From: Bradyrhizobium guangxiense
GTDB lineage: Bacteria; Pseudomonadota; Alphaproteobacteria; Rhizobiales; Xanthobacteraceae
NCBI RefSeq assembly: GCF_004114915.1
Contig: NZ_CP022219.1
Coordinates: forward strand, 2,820,501 to 2,884,500
Length of the DNA stretch: 64,000 nucleotides
Direction of reading: 5' to 3'
Shown here: piece by piece, positions 17,178 through 25,992 of the stretch
Numbering within the stretch: position 1 is the first letter of the stretch
Layout: every line of letters begins with the position of its first letter
The notes under the pieces: model-generated
Database searches by the model: none
Told to the model about the DNA's origin: nothing
What the model saw: only the letters and a program-made list of their open reading frames with translations
Made by a program: the position numbers and the translations under genes

Positions 17178-17490
17178 GGATGAGCCTGCGCGCGCTCGAC
17201 GTCTTCAAGGCTGACCTCCGATGCTGCTGATCGACGGCCGCATCCTCGGCGGCGATGCGTTCTTCTATTATCTCGGCTCCTATTCCTCGGCGGACGGCCG
17301 CTGGAAGGGCGAGATGCTGAATCAGGAGCATACGCCGGCGAAAGGCGAAAACCCCGTATTTGGTGGCTTCGAGGTCGGGATCGGCTTTTCCGGGACCTGC
17401 ACGGAAGACAGCGGCGAGCTCGAAGGCATCGCGCTCGCCGGCAAGCGCAGCCTGCGGCTGGCAGCCTCGCTGAGGTTGATGCGATGGGCG
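17178..17490 (+). pseudogene. Partial, frameshifted copy of the GrlR-like gene
   Basis: From GATGAGCCTGCGCGCGCTCGA onward, this stretch repeats the second half of the gene at 12367-13071 at nearly full nucleotide identity, with roughly a dozen to twenty differences, several of them clustered near the start of the match. The first domain is missing. About 7 bases are lost near 17200-17220, which breaks the frame, and the original stop codon is changed, so the frame runs on to 17616 in unrelated sequence. It reads as a recent partial duplication that is not functional. Confidence 0.85.
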
Positions 17491-17677
17491 AAGGACCGCG
17501 TGCTCATCAACGTCGGGTGTCAGCTTCGCGAGCTGAAGTGGACGATTCAGCGGTACCCATTCCAGAGTTTTCGGTGCTGCCTGAGAGGCAGGGGTCCTAT
17601 TCTATTCACGACTTGATCGTCGGTTCGTCGTACAGGGCGAATTTGGCAGCACCGGATTTTTTCAGCGGCGCCGAGCG

Positions 17678-18013
17678 TCACTGGTCGCTTCCTTTTACCT
17701 TGGCAAGGTAGTCAACGATCGCCGGCACGTCGCTGTCCTCGATGGGAGCTCCGTAGACCTTGATCATCTTGTGTACCTCGGATTCCCAGGTGGACTTGGG
17801 CAAGGCCGGCTGGTTCAGCACCATGTCTGCCGAATGGCACGCCAAGCAGTTGTTGTTGATGGCATCCGCTTCGGATCCACCAGGAAAAAGCGCGTCGCCC
17901 GGCGGCAGCTCCACTGTTGTGGACGTAATCGCGGGGGCCGGCTGGACCCATGCAGGCGTGGGTGCCAGTAGAGCGGCGAACGAGATGCTGATGACGAGGA
18001 TGAGGTGACGCAT
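17678..18013 (-). CDS. sorB: Cytochrome c subunit of sulfite dehydrogenase
   Basis: A 111-residue protein with a signal peptide (MRHLILVISISFAALLAP) and one c-type heme site, NNNCLACHSADMVL. It should take electrons from the molybdenum subunit encoded directly upstream and pass them to the respiratory chain. AGGAG at 18021-18025 is 7 bases before the ATG. The stop of the molybdenum subunit gene lies 11 bases away, so they form an operon. The symbol is assigned by context with the SorAB system. Confidence 0.8.
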   Translation of the reverse strand: MRHLILVISISFAALLAPTPAWVQPAPAITSTTVELPPGDALFPGGSEADAINNNCLACHSADMVLNQPALPKSTWESEVHKMIKVYGAPIEDSDVPAIVDYLAKVKGSDQ

Positions 18014-18023
18014 GGCGATGCTC

Positions 18024-19265
18024 CTAGATCGCGGTGAGTTGGACCGTCTCGACGACATTGCGCATGAAGCCGCTGGTATTCCAGTTTGACGTTGCCGGCT
18101 GATTTTCGCCGGCGACGTTCGTGCAGCGGACCATCAGCGAATGGCCGCCCTTCATCAATTGTGGAATATCCAACTGCCAGCGGCGGAAGCTGTACTTGCC
18201 GTGGTCCTCGCCAAGCGTCGCGGTTTGCCAGGTGCGGCCGCCATCCATCGATAGCTCGACCTTGGCGACGCCAGCATCACCGCCGAACGCGATCCCCCGG
18301 ATCGTTGCGACTGCGCCCGCGGGAAGCGATGCGCCGTCCGCGACGTTCGTGAAGAACGACCGTGGCACCATGCGGCTGATCGGAACCATCTTTACGCCGG
18401 TCTGGCCCGGCTTGATGTTGGCATGCGGCGTATCCGGGACGGTGTAGGCGGTCGCCATCCAGTAATTGTCGTCCTGGCGATCGAGAACCTCGATGTCGCT
18501 GAGCATCTTGACCCAATAGGTCGAGTACCATCCCGGCACGATCAGCCGCAGCGGGAAGCCGTTGAGGAGCGGCAGTTGCTCGCCGTTCATGGCAAAGGCG
18601 ATCATGACCTCGCCGTCACGGGCATGATCGATATCGAGCGACTTGCGGAAGTCGGGTGCGTCAGGCACGACCGGCTCGTCCAGTCCGTTGAAGCGGACCT
18701 GAACTGCGCCCGGCTTGACGCCCGCGCGATCCAGCACGTCCTTGAGCAGGACTCCCGTCCATCGCGCATTGCCCATCGCGCCATGCGCCCATTGCGCGCC
18801 CGGCACACGAGGCAGGAAGAACCCTCGCGAATTGCCCGAGCATTGGTTGACCGCGGCAAGCTCGACACGGGGCAACTTGAGCAGGTCGCCGATGGACAAA
18901 GAGAGGGCTTGGTTGACGTGGCCGCGCACGGACAGCCTGAAGGCGGCCGCATCCACCGACGACGGTATGATGGCCCAGTGCCAGCGCACATAGAACCGGT
19001 CGTTGGGGGTGAATACGCCGCGGTCGAACACCTCCATCGGGGTCTCCAGCAGCGGCGGCCGCGCGCGCTGCAGGATCATGCTCCCCTTTTGCGGGAAGTC
19101 AGTCGTCATCAGCCGATCACGCGGCTCGCCGGCGATCGGCAGCCGGATCGATTGACCAGCGCGGGCCGATGAGCCGACGAGCGTGAGGCCAGCAGCCCCG
19201 AGCGCTTGAAGCATGGCGCGGCGGGATAATGCCGGAGAGTGTGCATAGTCGAGGTGCGGGGACAT
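18024..19265 (-). CDS. sorA: Molybdopterin-dependent sulfite dehydrogenase, catalytic subunit
   Basis: Oxidises sulfite to sulfate in the periplasm. The 413-residue protein has a twin-arginine leader (SRRAMLQALGAAG), the Mo-cofactor domain with AAVNQCSGNSRGFF, whose Cys should ligate molybdenum, and a C-terminal Ig-like dimerisation domain (VELSMDGGRTWQTATL). The ATG at 19265 is preceded by GGAG 6 bases away; the open frame goes further up but without leader or site. Neighbours (cytochrome c, YeiH exporter, LysR) support a sulfite role. Other substrates of the wider family cannot be excluded. Confidence 0.87.
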   Translation of the reverse strand: MSPHLDYAHSPALSRRAMLQALGAAGLTLVGSSARAGQSIRLPIAGEPRDRLMTTDFPQKGSMILQRARPPLLETPMEVFDRGVFTPNDRFYVRWHWAIIPSSVDAAAFRLSVRGHVNQALSLSIGDLLKLPRVELAAVNQCSGNSRGFFLPRVPGAQWAHGAMGNARWTGVLLKDVLDRAGVKPGAVQVRFNGLDEPVVPDAPDFRKSLDIDHARDGEVMIAFAMNGEQLPLLNGFPLRLIVPGWYSTYWVKMLSDIEVLDRQDDNYWMATAYTVPDTPHANIKPGQTGVKMVPISRMVPRSFFTNVADGASLPAGAVATIRGIAFGGDAGVAKVELSMDGGRTWQTATLGEDHGKYSFRRWQLDIPQLMKGGHSLMVRCTNVAGENQPATSNWNTSGFMRNVVETVQLTAI

Positions 19266-19312
19266 CGAAGGCTCCTGTTGGAATGGATTTGCGCTGGACC
19301 AGTCCTCGCGGT

Positions 19313-19543
19313 TCATCCGAGGATCAAGTCCGCGAGCGGATCTTCGACGTGCGGTTGAGGTCGCGCCTGCCGGACGTCCGGAAGATGCCTGTCGATCTGG
19401 CGAAAGCCTCGTTCCGAGTGAACGGCAACTCTGGGATCCGCCACGTGCACCGGGCTGCGGGCAAGCGCGGACGGCGCACCAAGCGTGGACGCGGCAGCGA
19501 CGAACAGGGCGATCGCAAGGAAAGCGCGACGTGAATGGGTCAT
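19313..19543 (-). CDS. Small putative secreted protein upstream of sorA
   Basis: A 76-residue frame with a clear signal peptide (RRAFLAIALFVAAASTLGAPSALA) and GGAGAA 5 bases before the ATG. After the leader the sequence is rich in Arg, His and Pro and looks unlike a folded domain. It may be a short periplasmic protein or the start of a gene shifted out of frame. It ends 47 bases before sorA and would be in the same transcript. Confidence 0.4.
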   Translation of the reverse strand: MTHSRRAFLAIALFVAAASTLGAPSALARSPVHVADPRVAVHSERGFRQIDRHLPDVRQARPQPHVEDPLADLILG

Positions 19544-19638
19544 TGTAGTTCTCCATCTCTATTTCCGGCACGCAATGCTTGAAGTGCCTGCCTGTGTCCA
19601 AAGAGGTAGACTTTGGTGCATCGGCAATCCAACGAGAT

Positions 19639-19656
19639 GATCAGATCGTTCTGATC
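19639..19656. promoter_or_regulatory. Palindrome upstream of the sulfite operon
   Basis: GATCAGA, four bases, TCTGATC forms a perfect 7-bp inverted repeat in the 223-base gap between the LysR gene and the sorA-side genes. Its position suits an operator for the LysR protein, whose sites are often dyads. No binding data are available. Confidence 0.4.
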
Positions 19657-19766
19657 GTCGACTGCGATCGAATTCCGCAGCCGCTTGCACGCGCGTCGGC
19701 GCACATGCCGGCGAGACGTCGGTTCGATCGTTGCGGAATACGCGGTACGGGCGGGCCCGGCTTCGC

Positions 19767-20663
19767 CTATGGTGCGGCGCCGGCGGCGATGCTGGACATC
19801 AGGGCGGCTTCCGCCTTGCTGATATGCCGCTCCTTGTGGCGGAGCGCGTAGAACGAACGCTTCGCCAATTCGTCCTCGAGCTGAACGAGCTGTTTTGCCG
19901 TTATCGCCTTCTCGACCACGAGATCGGAGATGGCTGCGGCGCAGCCGCCCGTTTCGACCGCGGTCCTGATCGCCTCGTTCGAGGCCAGTTCGAGCTGCAC
20001 CGTCAGGTCGGCGAGACGCACCCCGCGCTTCTTCAGCGCACGCTCGAACATGGCCCGCGTTCCGGAGCCCGGCTCGCGAAGGATCCACGATGTCCTGGTC
20101 ATCCAGTCGGCGGGCAGCTTCTTTTGGCTCGCCAGAGGGTGCCGCGCACCCACGACGGCAACCAGCGCATCGCCGTCGACCCGGCGGGCGGGCAATGCGG
20201 CGTCATCAATGTCGCCCTCGACAAAGCCGACATCCGCCATACCGTCGCGAACGTCGGTTGCAACCTGCTCGCTGTTGGCGATCCTGACGTCGATTTCGAT
20301 GCCGGGATGGACGGCCTGAAACGCCAGCAACCTCATCGGAAGCCAGTAGCTCCCGACCGTCTGGCTTGCCGCGATCACCAGTCGTCCGGCCTTGAGGCCG
20401 GCAAAATCGCGCAGGACCTGCTCGGCGGCGTGCGCGCGCGCGAGCACCGCACGCGCTTCACCGAGAAACGTCCGGCCCATATGCGTGAGAACAATGCCGC
20501 GTCCCACCCGATCGAACAACCTGACCCCGTAGCGTCCTTCGAGCGCGGCGATTGCCGCGCTCGTGGCTGATTGTGTCAGATTCAATTCGTGGGCGGCCTG
20601 GGTGACGTGCTGCTTGTCGGCGACAGCGGCGAAGATCCGGAGCTGTTCGAGCGTCATGGTCAT
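19767..20663 (-). CDS. LysR-family regulator (YeiE-like)
   Basis: A 298-residue LysR regulator. The N-terminal helix-turn-helix is LEQLRIFAAVADKQHVTQAAHELNLTQ, followed by an effector domain with GRLVIAASQTVGSYWLP. Its start overlaps the yeiH stop as ATGA, so the two are translationally coupled. In enterobacteria YeiE is the neighbour of YeiH and senses sulfite, so I infer that this protein controls the exporter and the sulfite dehydrogenase genes that follow. Confidence 0.85.
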   Translation of the reverse strand: MTMTLEQLRIFAAVADKQHVTQAAHELNLTQSATSAAIAALEGRYGVRLFDRVGRGIVLTHMGRTFLGEARAVLARAHAAEQVLRDFAGLKAGRLVIAASQTVGSYWLPMRLLAFQAVHPGIEIDVRIANSEQVATDVRDGMADVGFVEGDIDDAALPARRVDGDALVAVVGARHPLASQKKLPADWMTRTSWILREPGSGTRAMFERALKKRGVRLADLTVQLELASNEAIRTAVETGGCAAAISDLVVEKAITAKQLVQLEDELAKRSFYALRHKERHISKAEAALMSSIAAGAAP

Positions 20664-21718
20664 CCCACGAATTTGATGAGGGTCAGGCTGAAGGCTGCGA
20701 TGAAGAGGAAGGCCAGCCCGCCCAGTATAGCCGGACGCAGCCCCTCCGCGTACAACTTCGAGACGTCGGTCTCAAGGCCCATGGCCGCGAGCGCCATCGT
20801 GAGCAGGAAGGTCGAAAGCGTGATCGCCGCGCTCCTGAGGTCCGCCGGAATGCACACGACGCTGTTTAGCGCGGCTATCGCGGCAAAGCCGATCGCGAAC
20901 CAGGGGATGGGCGGCCTTGCCGACTTGCCGCCGGCTCGCTGCGTCGAAGCCCGTGTGACGACGCTCAGGCTCAGGACGACGGGTGCGAGCAGCATGACGC
21001 GGGCAAGCTTGGCAACGGTCGCCATTTCACCCGCGCGCTGGCTGTTCTGGAAGGAGGCGGCAGCCACCTGGGCGATCTCGTGGATCGACGCGCCGCTCCA
21101 GAGGCCGTAGGCATCGGCATCGAGATGCAGAAGGCGAGGCAGCATGGGATAGACGAACATCGCGATCGAGCCGAAGATCGTGACGCAAGCGATTGCATAT
21201 GCGACGTCCTCGTCGGAAGCTTCGGTGACGCTGTTGGTCGCAACGACGGCTGACGCGCCGCAGATCGAGGTGCCTGCCGCGATCAGCTGACTGAGCGTGC
21301 GCTCGACGCCCAATACATGCCCGGCTGCGAGGGTGAATACGAACGTGGCGACGAGCGTGCCGACGACGATGAGAATCCCCTTGGTGCCGACGGCGGCAAG
21401 CTGGGTCAACGTGATCTGGAAGCCCAGCAGAGCGATCGCCAGCCGAAGCAAACGGCGCATGCTGAAGCTGATTCCGGCGCGGGCGAGAGCCGGTGTTCCG
21501 GCAAGGTTGCGCACGGCCATTCCGATCGCGATGGCCAGGATCATGGGGCTGAACGTCGCGACGGCAGGAATACTGCGCATCATGTTGGAGACCGCGGCAA
21601 TGGTCCCGGCCAGCGCGACGCCGGGGACGATCGCGAGGGCGGAGTTTCCAGATGACAGGATGTTGTCGCGCATGGCACGCGCGACGGGGTATGGACGGGA
21701 ATTCTGAACAAAGGTCAT
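20660..21718 (-). CDS. yeiH: YeiH family putative sulfate/sulfite exporter
   Basis: A 352-residue inner-membrane protein with about ten hydrophobic segments. AAGTSICGASAVVATNSV with its buried Cys, and GLWSGASIHEIAQVAAAS, are signatures of the UPF0324/YeiH group. The family is annotated as a sulfate or sulfonate exporter; direct proof is limited. It heads a run with the LysR regulator, sorA and sorB on the same strand, which fits the removal of sulfite or sulfate from the cell. Confidence 0.87.
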   Translation of the reverse strand: MTFVQNSRPYPVARAMRDNILSSGNSALAIVPGVALAGTIAAVSNMMRSIPAVATFSPMILAIAIGMAVRNLAGTPALARAGISFSMRRLLRLAIALLGFQITLTQLAAVGTKGILIVVGTLVATFVFTLAAGHVLGVERTLSQLIAAGTSICGASAVVATNSVTEASDEDVAYAIACVTIFGSIAMFVYPMLPRLLHLDADAYGLWSGASIHEIAQVAAASFQNSQRAGEMATVAKLARVMLLAPVVLSLSVVTRASTQRAGGKSARPPIPWFAIGFAAIAALNSVVCIPADLRSAAITLSTFLLTMALAAMGLETDVSKLYAEGLRPAILGGLAFLFIAAFSLTLIKFVG

Positions 21719-21784
21719 TGGCGTATCTCTGGGGAGTTGCGAAGGATGCGACGGCGAGGAGCCGCCGCATCCCCCATCGGTCAG

Positions 21785-22825
21785 TCAATCGGTCGCGGCT
21801 GCGAGATGCCGACGCAGACCCTGGTTCACCTGTTCGATGGCAGCTTCGGTGGAGGGAACGTGACGCAGTGCGTTGAGCAGCACGAAATCATGGATCGTGC
21901 CGTTGTAGCGAACCGCGTCCACGCTGACCCCGGCCTCCTTCAGCTTCCTTGCATAGGCCTCGCCTTCATCGCGCAGCGGATCGTTCTCCGCGGTGATGAC
22001 GAGCGCGGGCGGCAGTCCCTTCAATTCTTCGCTGCCGGCGCGCAGCGGCGATACATAGGGATTGTCCCGGGTCTTCGCGGCGGGCGCGTAGAGATCCCAG
22101 CCGTACTTCATGAAGGCGCGAGCAAGGAAACGGCCGGTTCCGTATTCATGATATGATGCGGTATCGACGCTGGCGTCCGTCGCAGGGATGAGCAGCGCCT
22201 GGTAGCTGATCTTCGGCCCCTTGCGATCCTTGGCCATGAGGGCCAGTGCTGCACTCATGTTGCCACCGACGGAGTTGCCTGCAATCGCAATACGGCTTCC
22301 GTCGGCGCCGAATTCGTCAGCATGCGCCGCGATCCACTTGAGCGCGGCGTAGCATTCCTCAAGTTGCACCGGATACTTCGCCTCCGGCAACGGCGTGTAC
22401 TCGACGAATGCGCCGATCTGCCCCGAGCCCACGACCAGATCCCGCAACAGGCGCTGATGGTTCTGGAAGTTGCCGACGATCCAGACACCGCCATGGATGA
22501 AAAGCACGACGCCGGGTCTGCCGGCCAGATGCTCGGGCTTCATGACATAGAGCTTCACGGTGTGCCCATCCAGCTCGATCGTCTGCTCGGTGGTGATGAC
22601 ACCGGACATGTCCACGGCAGTCTGCGACTGCAGCGATGTCAGCACGTCCTGCGGCTTGGGTTGGGGCAGCTCCCAGAACGGCGAACTGTCCCTGTTGATG
22701 TTTGCGAGAAACGCACGAACCTCGGGATCGATGCGTGGGTCGTTCGCGGGGGCCGGCGTAGTCGTTGCGGCCTGATTCACCAGGCTTGCTTCCGTAAAGG
22801 GGGCTGACGTTGTGGTGCGGTTCAT
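21785..22825 (-). CDS. HSL-type alpha/beta-hydrolase (esterase)
   Basis: A 346-residue carboxylesterase of the hormone-sensitive-lipase group. The oxyanion motif is FIHGGVWIVGNF, the nucleophile elbow GNSVGGNMSA, the acid region ENDPLRDEG and the late catalytic His in GTIHDFVLL. The ATG at 22825 is preferred over a TTG at 22909, though neither has a good ribosome site. The bases ATTGGATCAAT occur just before both. A natural substrate cannot be named. Confidence 0.83.
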   Translation of the reverse strand: MNRTTTSAPFTEASLVNQAATTTPAPANDPRIDPEVRAFLANINRDSSPFWELPQPKPQDVLTSLQSQTAVDMSGVITTEQTIELDGHTVKLYVMKPEHLAGRPGVVLFIHGGVWIVGNFQNHQRLLRDLVVGSGQIGAFVEYTPLPEAKYPVQLEECYAALKWIAAHADEFGADGSRIAIAGNSVGGNMSAALALMAKDRKGPKISYQALLIPATDASVDTASYHEYGTGRFLARAFMKYGWDLYAPAAKTRDNPYVSPLRAGSEELKGLPPALVITAENDPLRDEGEAYARKLKEAGVSVDAVRYNGTIHDFVLLNALRHVPSTEAAIEQVNQGLRRHLAAATD

Positions 22826-22898
22826 GAGATTGATCCAATGCTGGCTGGAGTGACTCACCGAGTGGTCTCGGTGCAGCTGAGGATCAGAGAATCCGAAC

Positions 22899-22946
22899 AA
22901 TTGATCCAATGAATTATTTCAATCGATCTAATAGATTAAATCGATT
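22899..22946. promoter_or_regulatory. AT-rich dyad in front of the esterase gene
   Basis: AATCGAT at 22921-22927 and ATCGATT at 22940-22946 form an inverted repeat in an AT-rich island unlike the surrounding GC-rich DNA. CTAATAGATTAA lies in the middle. It is a likely promoter or operator for the esterase gene; no regulator gene is adjacent. The rest of the gap to 23122 shows nothing else I can support. Confidence 0.4.
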
Positions 22947-23122
22947 AGTTTAGCGCGGCTGCAGCACGCGTGGCTGGCCGATTGCGAAATGGGGTGTCGC
23001 GCATGAGCTAACATTGTGGGTGCAGGAACCGGCATTGGCGCGAAACCCAGGTCCGCCGGGCTTCCCCTCGCGGCCCGCATGGCCTATGACGCTGCAACGC
23101 AAAAATCCCCCCAAAAGACCCC

Positions 23123-24745
23123 ATGATCCGCCTCGACAACGTCAGCAAGCAAGCCGGCCACCAGATCCTGTTCATTGAAGCCTCCGCCGCCCTCAACAAG
23201 GGTGAGAAGATCGGGCTGGTCGGCCCCAACGGCGCCGGCAAGAGCACCCTGTTCCGGATGATCGCCGGGGAGGAGCTGCCCGACGAGGGCCAGGTCTCGA
23301 TCGATCGCGGCATCACCATCGGCTATTTCAACCAGGACGTCGGCGAGATGTCTGGCCGCAGCGCCGTGGCCGAGGTGATGGATGGCGCCGGTCCCGTCAG
23401 CGAGGTCGCGGCCGAGTTGCGCGAGCTCGAGGCCGCGATGGCCGACCCCGACAAGGCCGACCAGATGGACGAGATCATCGCCCGCTACGGCGAGGTGCAG
23501 CACCGTTTCGAGGAGCTCGACGGCTACGCGCTCGACGGCCGCGCGCGCGAAGCGCTGGCCGGCCTCGGGTTCAGCCAGGAGATGATGGACGGCGACGTCG
23601 GCAAGCTCTCCGGCGGCTGGAAGATGCGTGTGGCGCTGGCGCGCATCCTCCTGATGCGGCCCGACGTCATGCTGCTCGACGAGCCGAGCAACCATCTCGA
23701 CCTCGAAAGCCTGATCTGGCTGGAAAAATTCCTGCACGATTACGAAGGCACGCTGCTGATGACCTCGCACGACCGCGAGTTCATCAACCGCGTGATCTCC
23801 AAGGTGATCGAGATCGATTCCGGCTCGCTCACCACCTACACCGGCGACTACGAGTTCTACGAGCAGCAGCGCGCGCAGAACGAGAAGCAGCAGCAGGCGC
23901 AGTTCGAGCGCCAGCAGGCCATGCTGGCCAAGGAGATCAAGTTCATCGAGCGCTTCAAGGCGCGCGCCTCGCATGCGGCGCAGGTGCAGAGCCGGGTGAA
24001 GAAGCTCGACAAGATCGAGCGGGTCGAGCCGCCGCGCCGCCGCCAGAGCGTGGCGTTCGGCTTTCCGCCGGCGCCGCGCTCGGGCGAAGACGTCGTCGCG
24101 CTCAAGAGCGTGCACAAGGGGTACGGCTCGAAGCGCATCTATGATGGCCTTGATTTCATGATCCGCCGTCGGGAGCGCTGGTGCGTGATGGGCGTCAACG
24201 GCGCCGGCAAGTCGACGCTGCTCAAGCTCGTCGCCGGCGCGAGCGAGCCGGATCAGGGCACGGTGGCTCTCGGCGGCAGCGTCAAGATGGGCTATTTCGC
24301 CCAGCACGCCATGGACCTGCTCGACGGCGAACGCACTGTGTTCCAGTCGCTGGAAGATGCGTTTCCGACCGCGGGGCAGGGATCATTGCGCGCGCTCGCC
24401 GGCTGCTTCGGCTTCTCCGGCGACGACGTCGAGAAGCGCTGCCGCGTGCTCTCGGGCGGCGAGAAGGCGCGCCTCGTCATGGCCAAGATGCTGTTCGACC
24501 CGCCGAACTTTCTGGTGCTGGATGAGCCGACCAACCATCTCGATCTCGCCACCAAGGAAATGCTGATCGCGGCGCTGGCGGATTTCGAAGGCACCATGCT
24601 GTTCGTCTCGCACGATCGGCATTTTCTGGCCACGCTCTCGAACCGCGTGCTGGAGCTGACGCCGGAAGGCATCCACCAGTTCGGCGGCGGTTACACCGAA
24701 TATGTCGCGCGCACCGGGCAGGAGGCGCCGGGGTTGCGGTCGTAG
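23123..24745 (+). CDS. ABC-F family ATPase (YbiT/Uup-like)
   Basis: A 540-residue soluble protein with two ABC ATPase domains and no membrane part. Walker A motifs are GPNGAGKST near residue 34 and GVNGAGKST near 356. Signatures LSGGWKMRVALARIL and LSGGEKARLVMAKML are each followed by LLDEPSNHLD or VLDEPTNHLD. The linker with many Gln and Arg residues (EKQQQAQFERQQAML) is the P-site tRNA-interacting motif region. ABC-F proteins act on the ribosome. The exact subgroup is not settled. Confidence 0.93.
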   Translation: MIRLDNVSKQAGHQILFIEASAALNKGEKIGLVGPNGAGKSTLFRMIAGEELPDEGQVSIDRGITIGYFNQDVGEMSGRSAVAEVMDGAGPVSEVAAELRELEAAMADPDKADQMDEIIARYGEVQHRFEELDGYALDGRAREALAGLGFSQEMMDGDVGKLSGGWKMRVALARILLMRPDVMLLDEPSNHLDLESLIWLEKFLHDYEGTLLMTSHDREFINRVISKVIEIDSGSLTTYTGDYEFYEQQRAQNEKQQQAQFERQQAMLAKEIKFIERFKARASHAAQVQSRVKKLDKIERVEPPRRRQSVAFGFPPAPRSGEDVVALKSVHKGYGSKRIYDGLDFMIRRRERWCVMGVNGAGKSTLLKLVAGASEPDQGTVALGGSVKMGYFAQHAMDLLDGERTVFQSLEDAFPTAGQGSLRALAGCFGFSGDDVEKRCRVLSGGEKARLVMAKMLFDPPNFLVLDEPTNHLDLATKEMLIAALADFEGTMLFVSHDRHFLATLSNRVLELTPEGIHQFGGGYTEYVARTGQEAPGLRS

Positions 24746-24793
24746 TCTCCGCGGGCTGCGGGAGCGCGACGACGGTGGCAGTGTAGCGTCATT

Positions 24794-24873
24794 CGTCATT
24801 GCGAGCGCAGCGAAGCAATCCAGACTGCCTCCGCGGAACGATTCTGGATTGCTTCGCTGCGCTCGCAATGACG
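24794..24873. repeat. REP-like element, 31-bp perfect inverted repeat
   Basis: Two perfectly complementary 31-base arms (24794-24824 and 24843-24873) enclose an 18-base loop. The arms begin CGTCATTGCGAGCGCAGCGA. I remember this 'gtcattgcgagcgcagcgaagcaatc' type as abundant in Bradyrhizobium and other alphaproteobacteria. It lies between the ABC-F and MBL genes and would fold into a very stable hairpin. Confidence 0.9.
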
Positions 24874-24982
24874 ATGTTTAGAATGCAGGCTCCAATCCGC
24901 CGGCAAGCGTCCTGTGCGGCGCGACTGGCTTGAACACCTCAGCAAGGCTGTTACGCTCTCTCAAAAAAGGGGAGCGAACACC

Positions 24983-25858
24983 ATGAAGCAGCTTCGGATC
25001 GGCGACATCACCATCGATGCGGTGATCGAGCGGGAAGGGCCATGGCGGCGGCCACAGGATTTCTTCCCGGCTTATGATGCTGGCGTGTTCGCCCGTCATT
25101 TGCCGACGATGGAGCCCGAGGTGTTCGACGCCGCGCGTGGCATGATGGTGATCACCTATCAGACCTTCGTCGTGCGCACGCCGCGCTACACCATTCTGGT
25201 CGACACCTGCACCGGCGAAGACAAGGGCCATCCGCCGCCGTTCGATTTTGCCGGCAAGGAGCGTTGGCGCAACGAGCTGTTCGCACTCGGCATCTCTTTC
25301 GAGCAGATCGACTACGTGTTCTGCACCCATCTGCACATCGATCACACGGGCTGGAACACGACGTTGCGCGACGGTCGCTGGGTGCCGACCTTCCCGAACG
25401 CGAAATACGTCTTCCACAAGGGCGAATATGCCGCCTGGGAGGCGGAGCATGCCAAGGGCAGCACTCCGCCCGGCACCGTGTTTCGCGACAATTGCCTGCC
25501 GATCGTCGAGGCGGGACAGGCGTTATTGGTCGACGACGACTACGCGCTCGACGATACCGTCACGCTGACACCGACGCCGGGGCATTCGCCCTGCCATTGC
25601 TGTGTGAACATCTTTTCCAAGGGCCAGCGCGCGGTGGTCGCGGGCGACCTCATGCATCACCAGATCCAGTGCCGCGAGCCGGACTGGTCGGCGAAGCCGG
25701 ATTGGGATCCGAAGCAATCGGCGGTGTCGCGGCGGAAATTCTTCGCGTCCGTGGCTGATACCGACACGCTGATTTTGCCGATCCACTTTCCCGCGCCGAC
25801 GGTGGGCTGGATCAAGCCGCTGGGCGGGGCATTCGATTATAAGTTCAGACGGGAGTGA
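24983..25858 (+). CDS. MBL-fold metallohydrolase (lactonase-like)
   Basis: A 291-residue metallo-beta-lactamase-fold hydrolase. The metal site is FCTHLHIDHTGWNT (HxHxDH), with later ligands in PTPGHSPCHCC, VAGDLMHH and LPIHFPAP. The spacing fits the group that includes N-acyl-homoserine lactonases, but lactonase activity is not shown. AGGGGAG at 24968-24974 sets the ATG at 24983. It has no signal peptide and no operon partner. Confidence 0.88.
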   Translation: MKQLRIGDITIDAVIEREGPWRRPQDFFPAYDAGVFARHLPTMEPEVFDAARGMMVITYQTFVVRTPRYTILVDTCTGEDKGHPPPFDFAGKERWRNELFALGISFEQIDYVFCTHLHIDHTGWNTTLRDGRWVPTFPNAKYVFHKGEYAAWEAEHAKGSTPPGTVFRDNCLPIVEAGQALLVDDDYALDDTVTLTPTPGHSPCHCCVNIFSKGQRAVVAGDLMHHQIQCREPDWSAKPDWDPKQSAVSRRKFFASVADTDTLILPIHFPAPTVGWIKPLGGAFDYKFRRE

Positions 25859-25918
25859 CGCTCTCCGTCACGGCCGGGCCCGGCCATCCACGATCGTTTG
25901 CGCGGCGCGAAGAACGTG

Positions 25919-25943
25919 CATGCCCGGGACAGGCCCGGGCATG
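25919..25943. terminator. Hairpin between MBL and PsiF genes
   Basis: CATGCCCGGG, five bases, CCCGGGCATG is a perfect 10-bp stem. It lies between two convergent genes and could act as a terminator, although no T tract follows. It may also be a remnant of a repeat element. Confidence 0.5.
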
Positions 25944-25992
25944 ACGAGTTCGTGGAGCGATGTTCGACAGAGAAGCAGCGAGTTCGCTGCGA

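Noticed and set aside
23084..24307. Minus-strand frame of 407 codons over the ABC-F gene
   Set aside because: Composition is Leu/His/Arg/Asp-rich shadow sequence opposite a well-supported gene.
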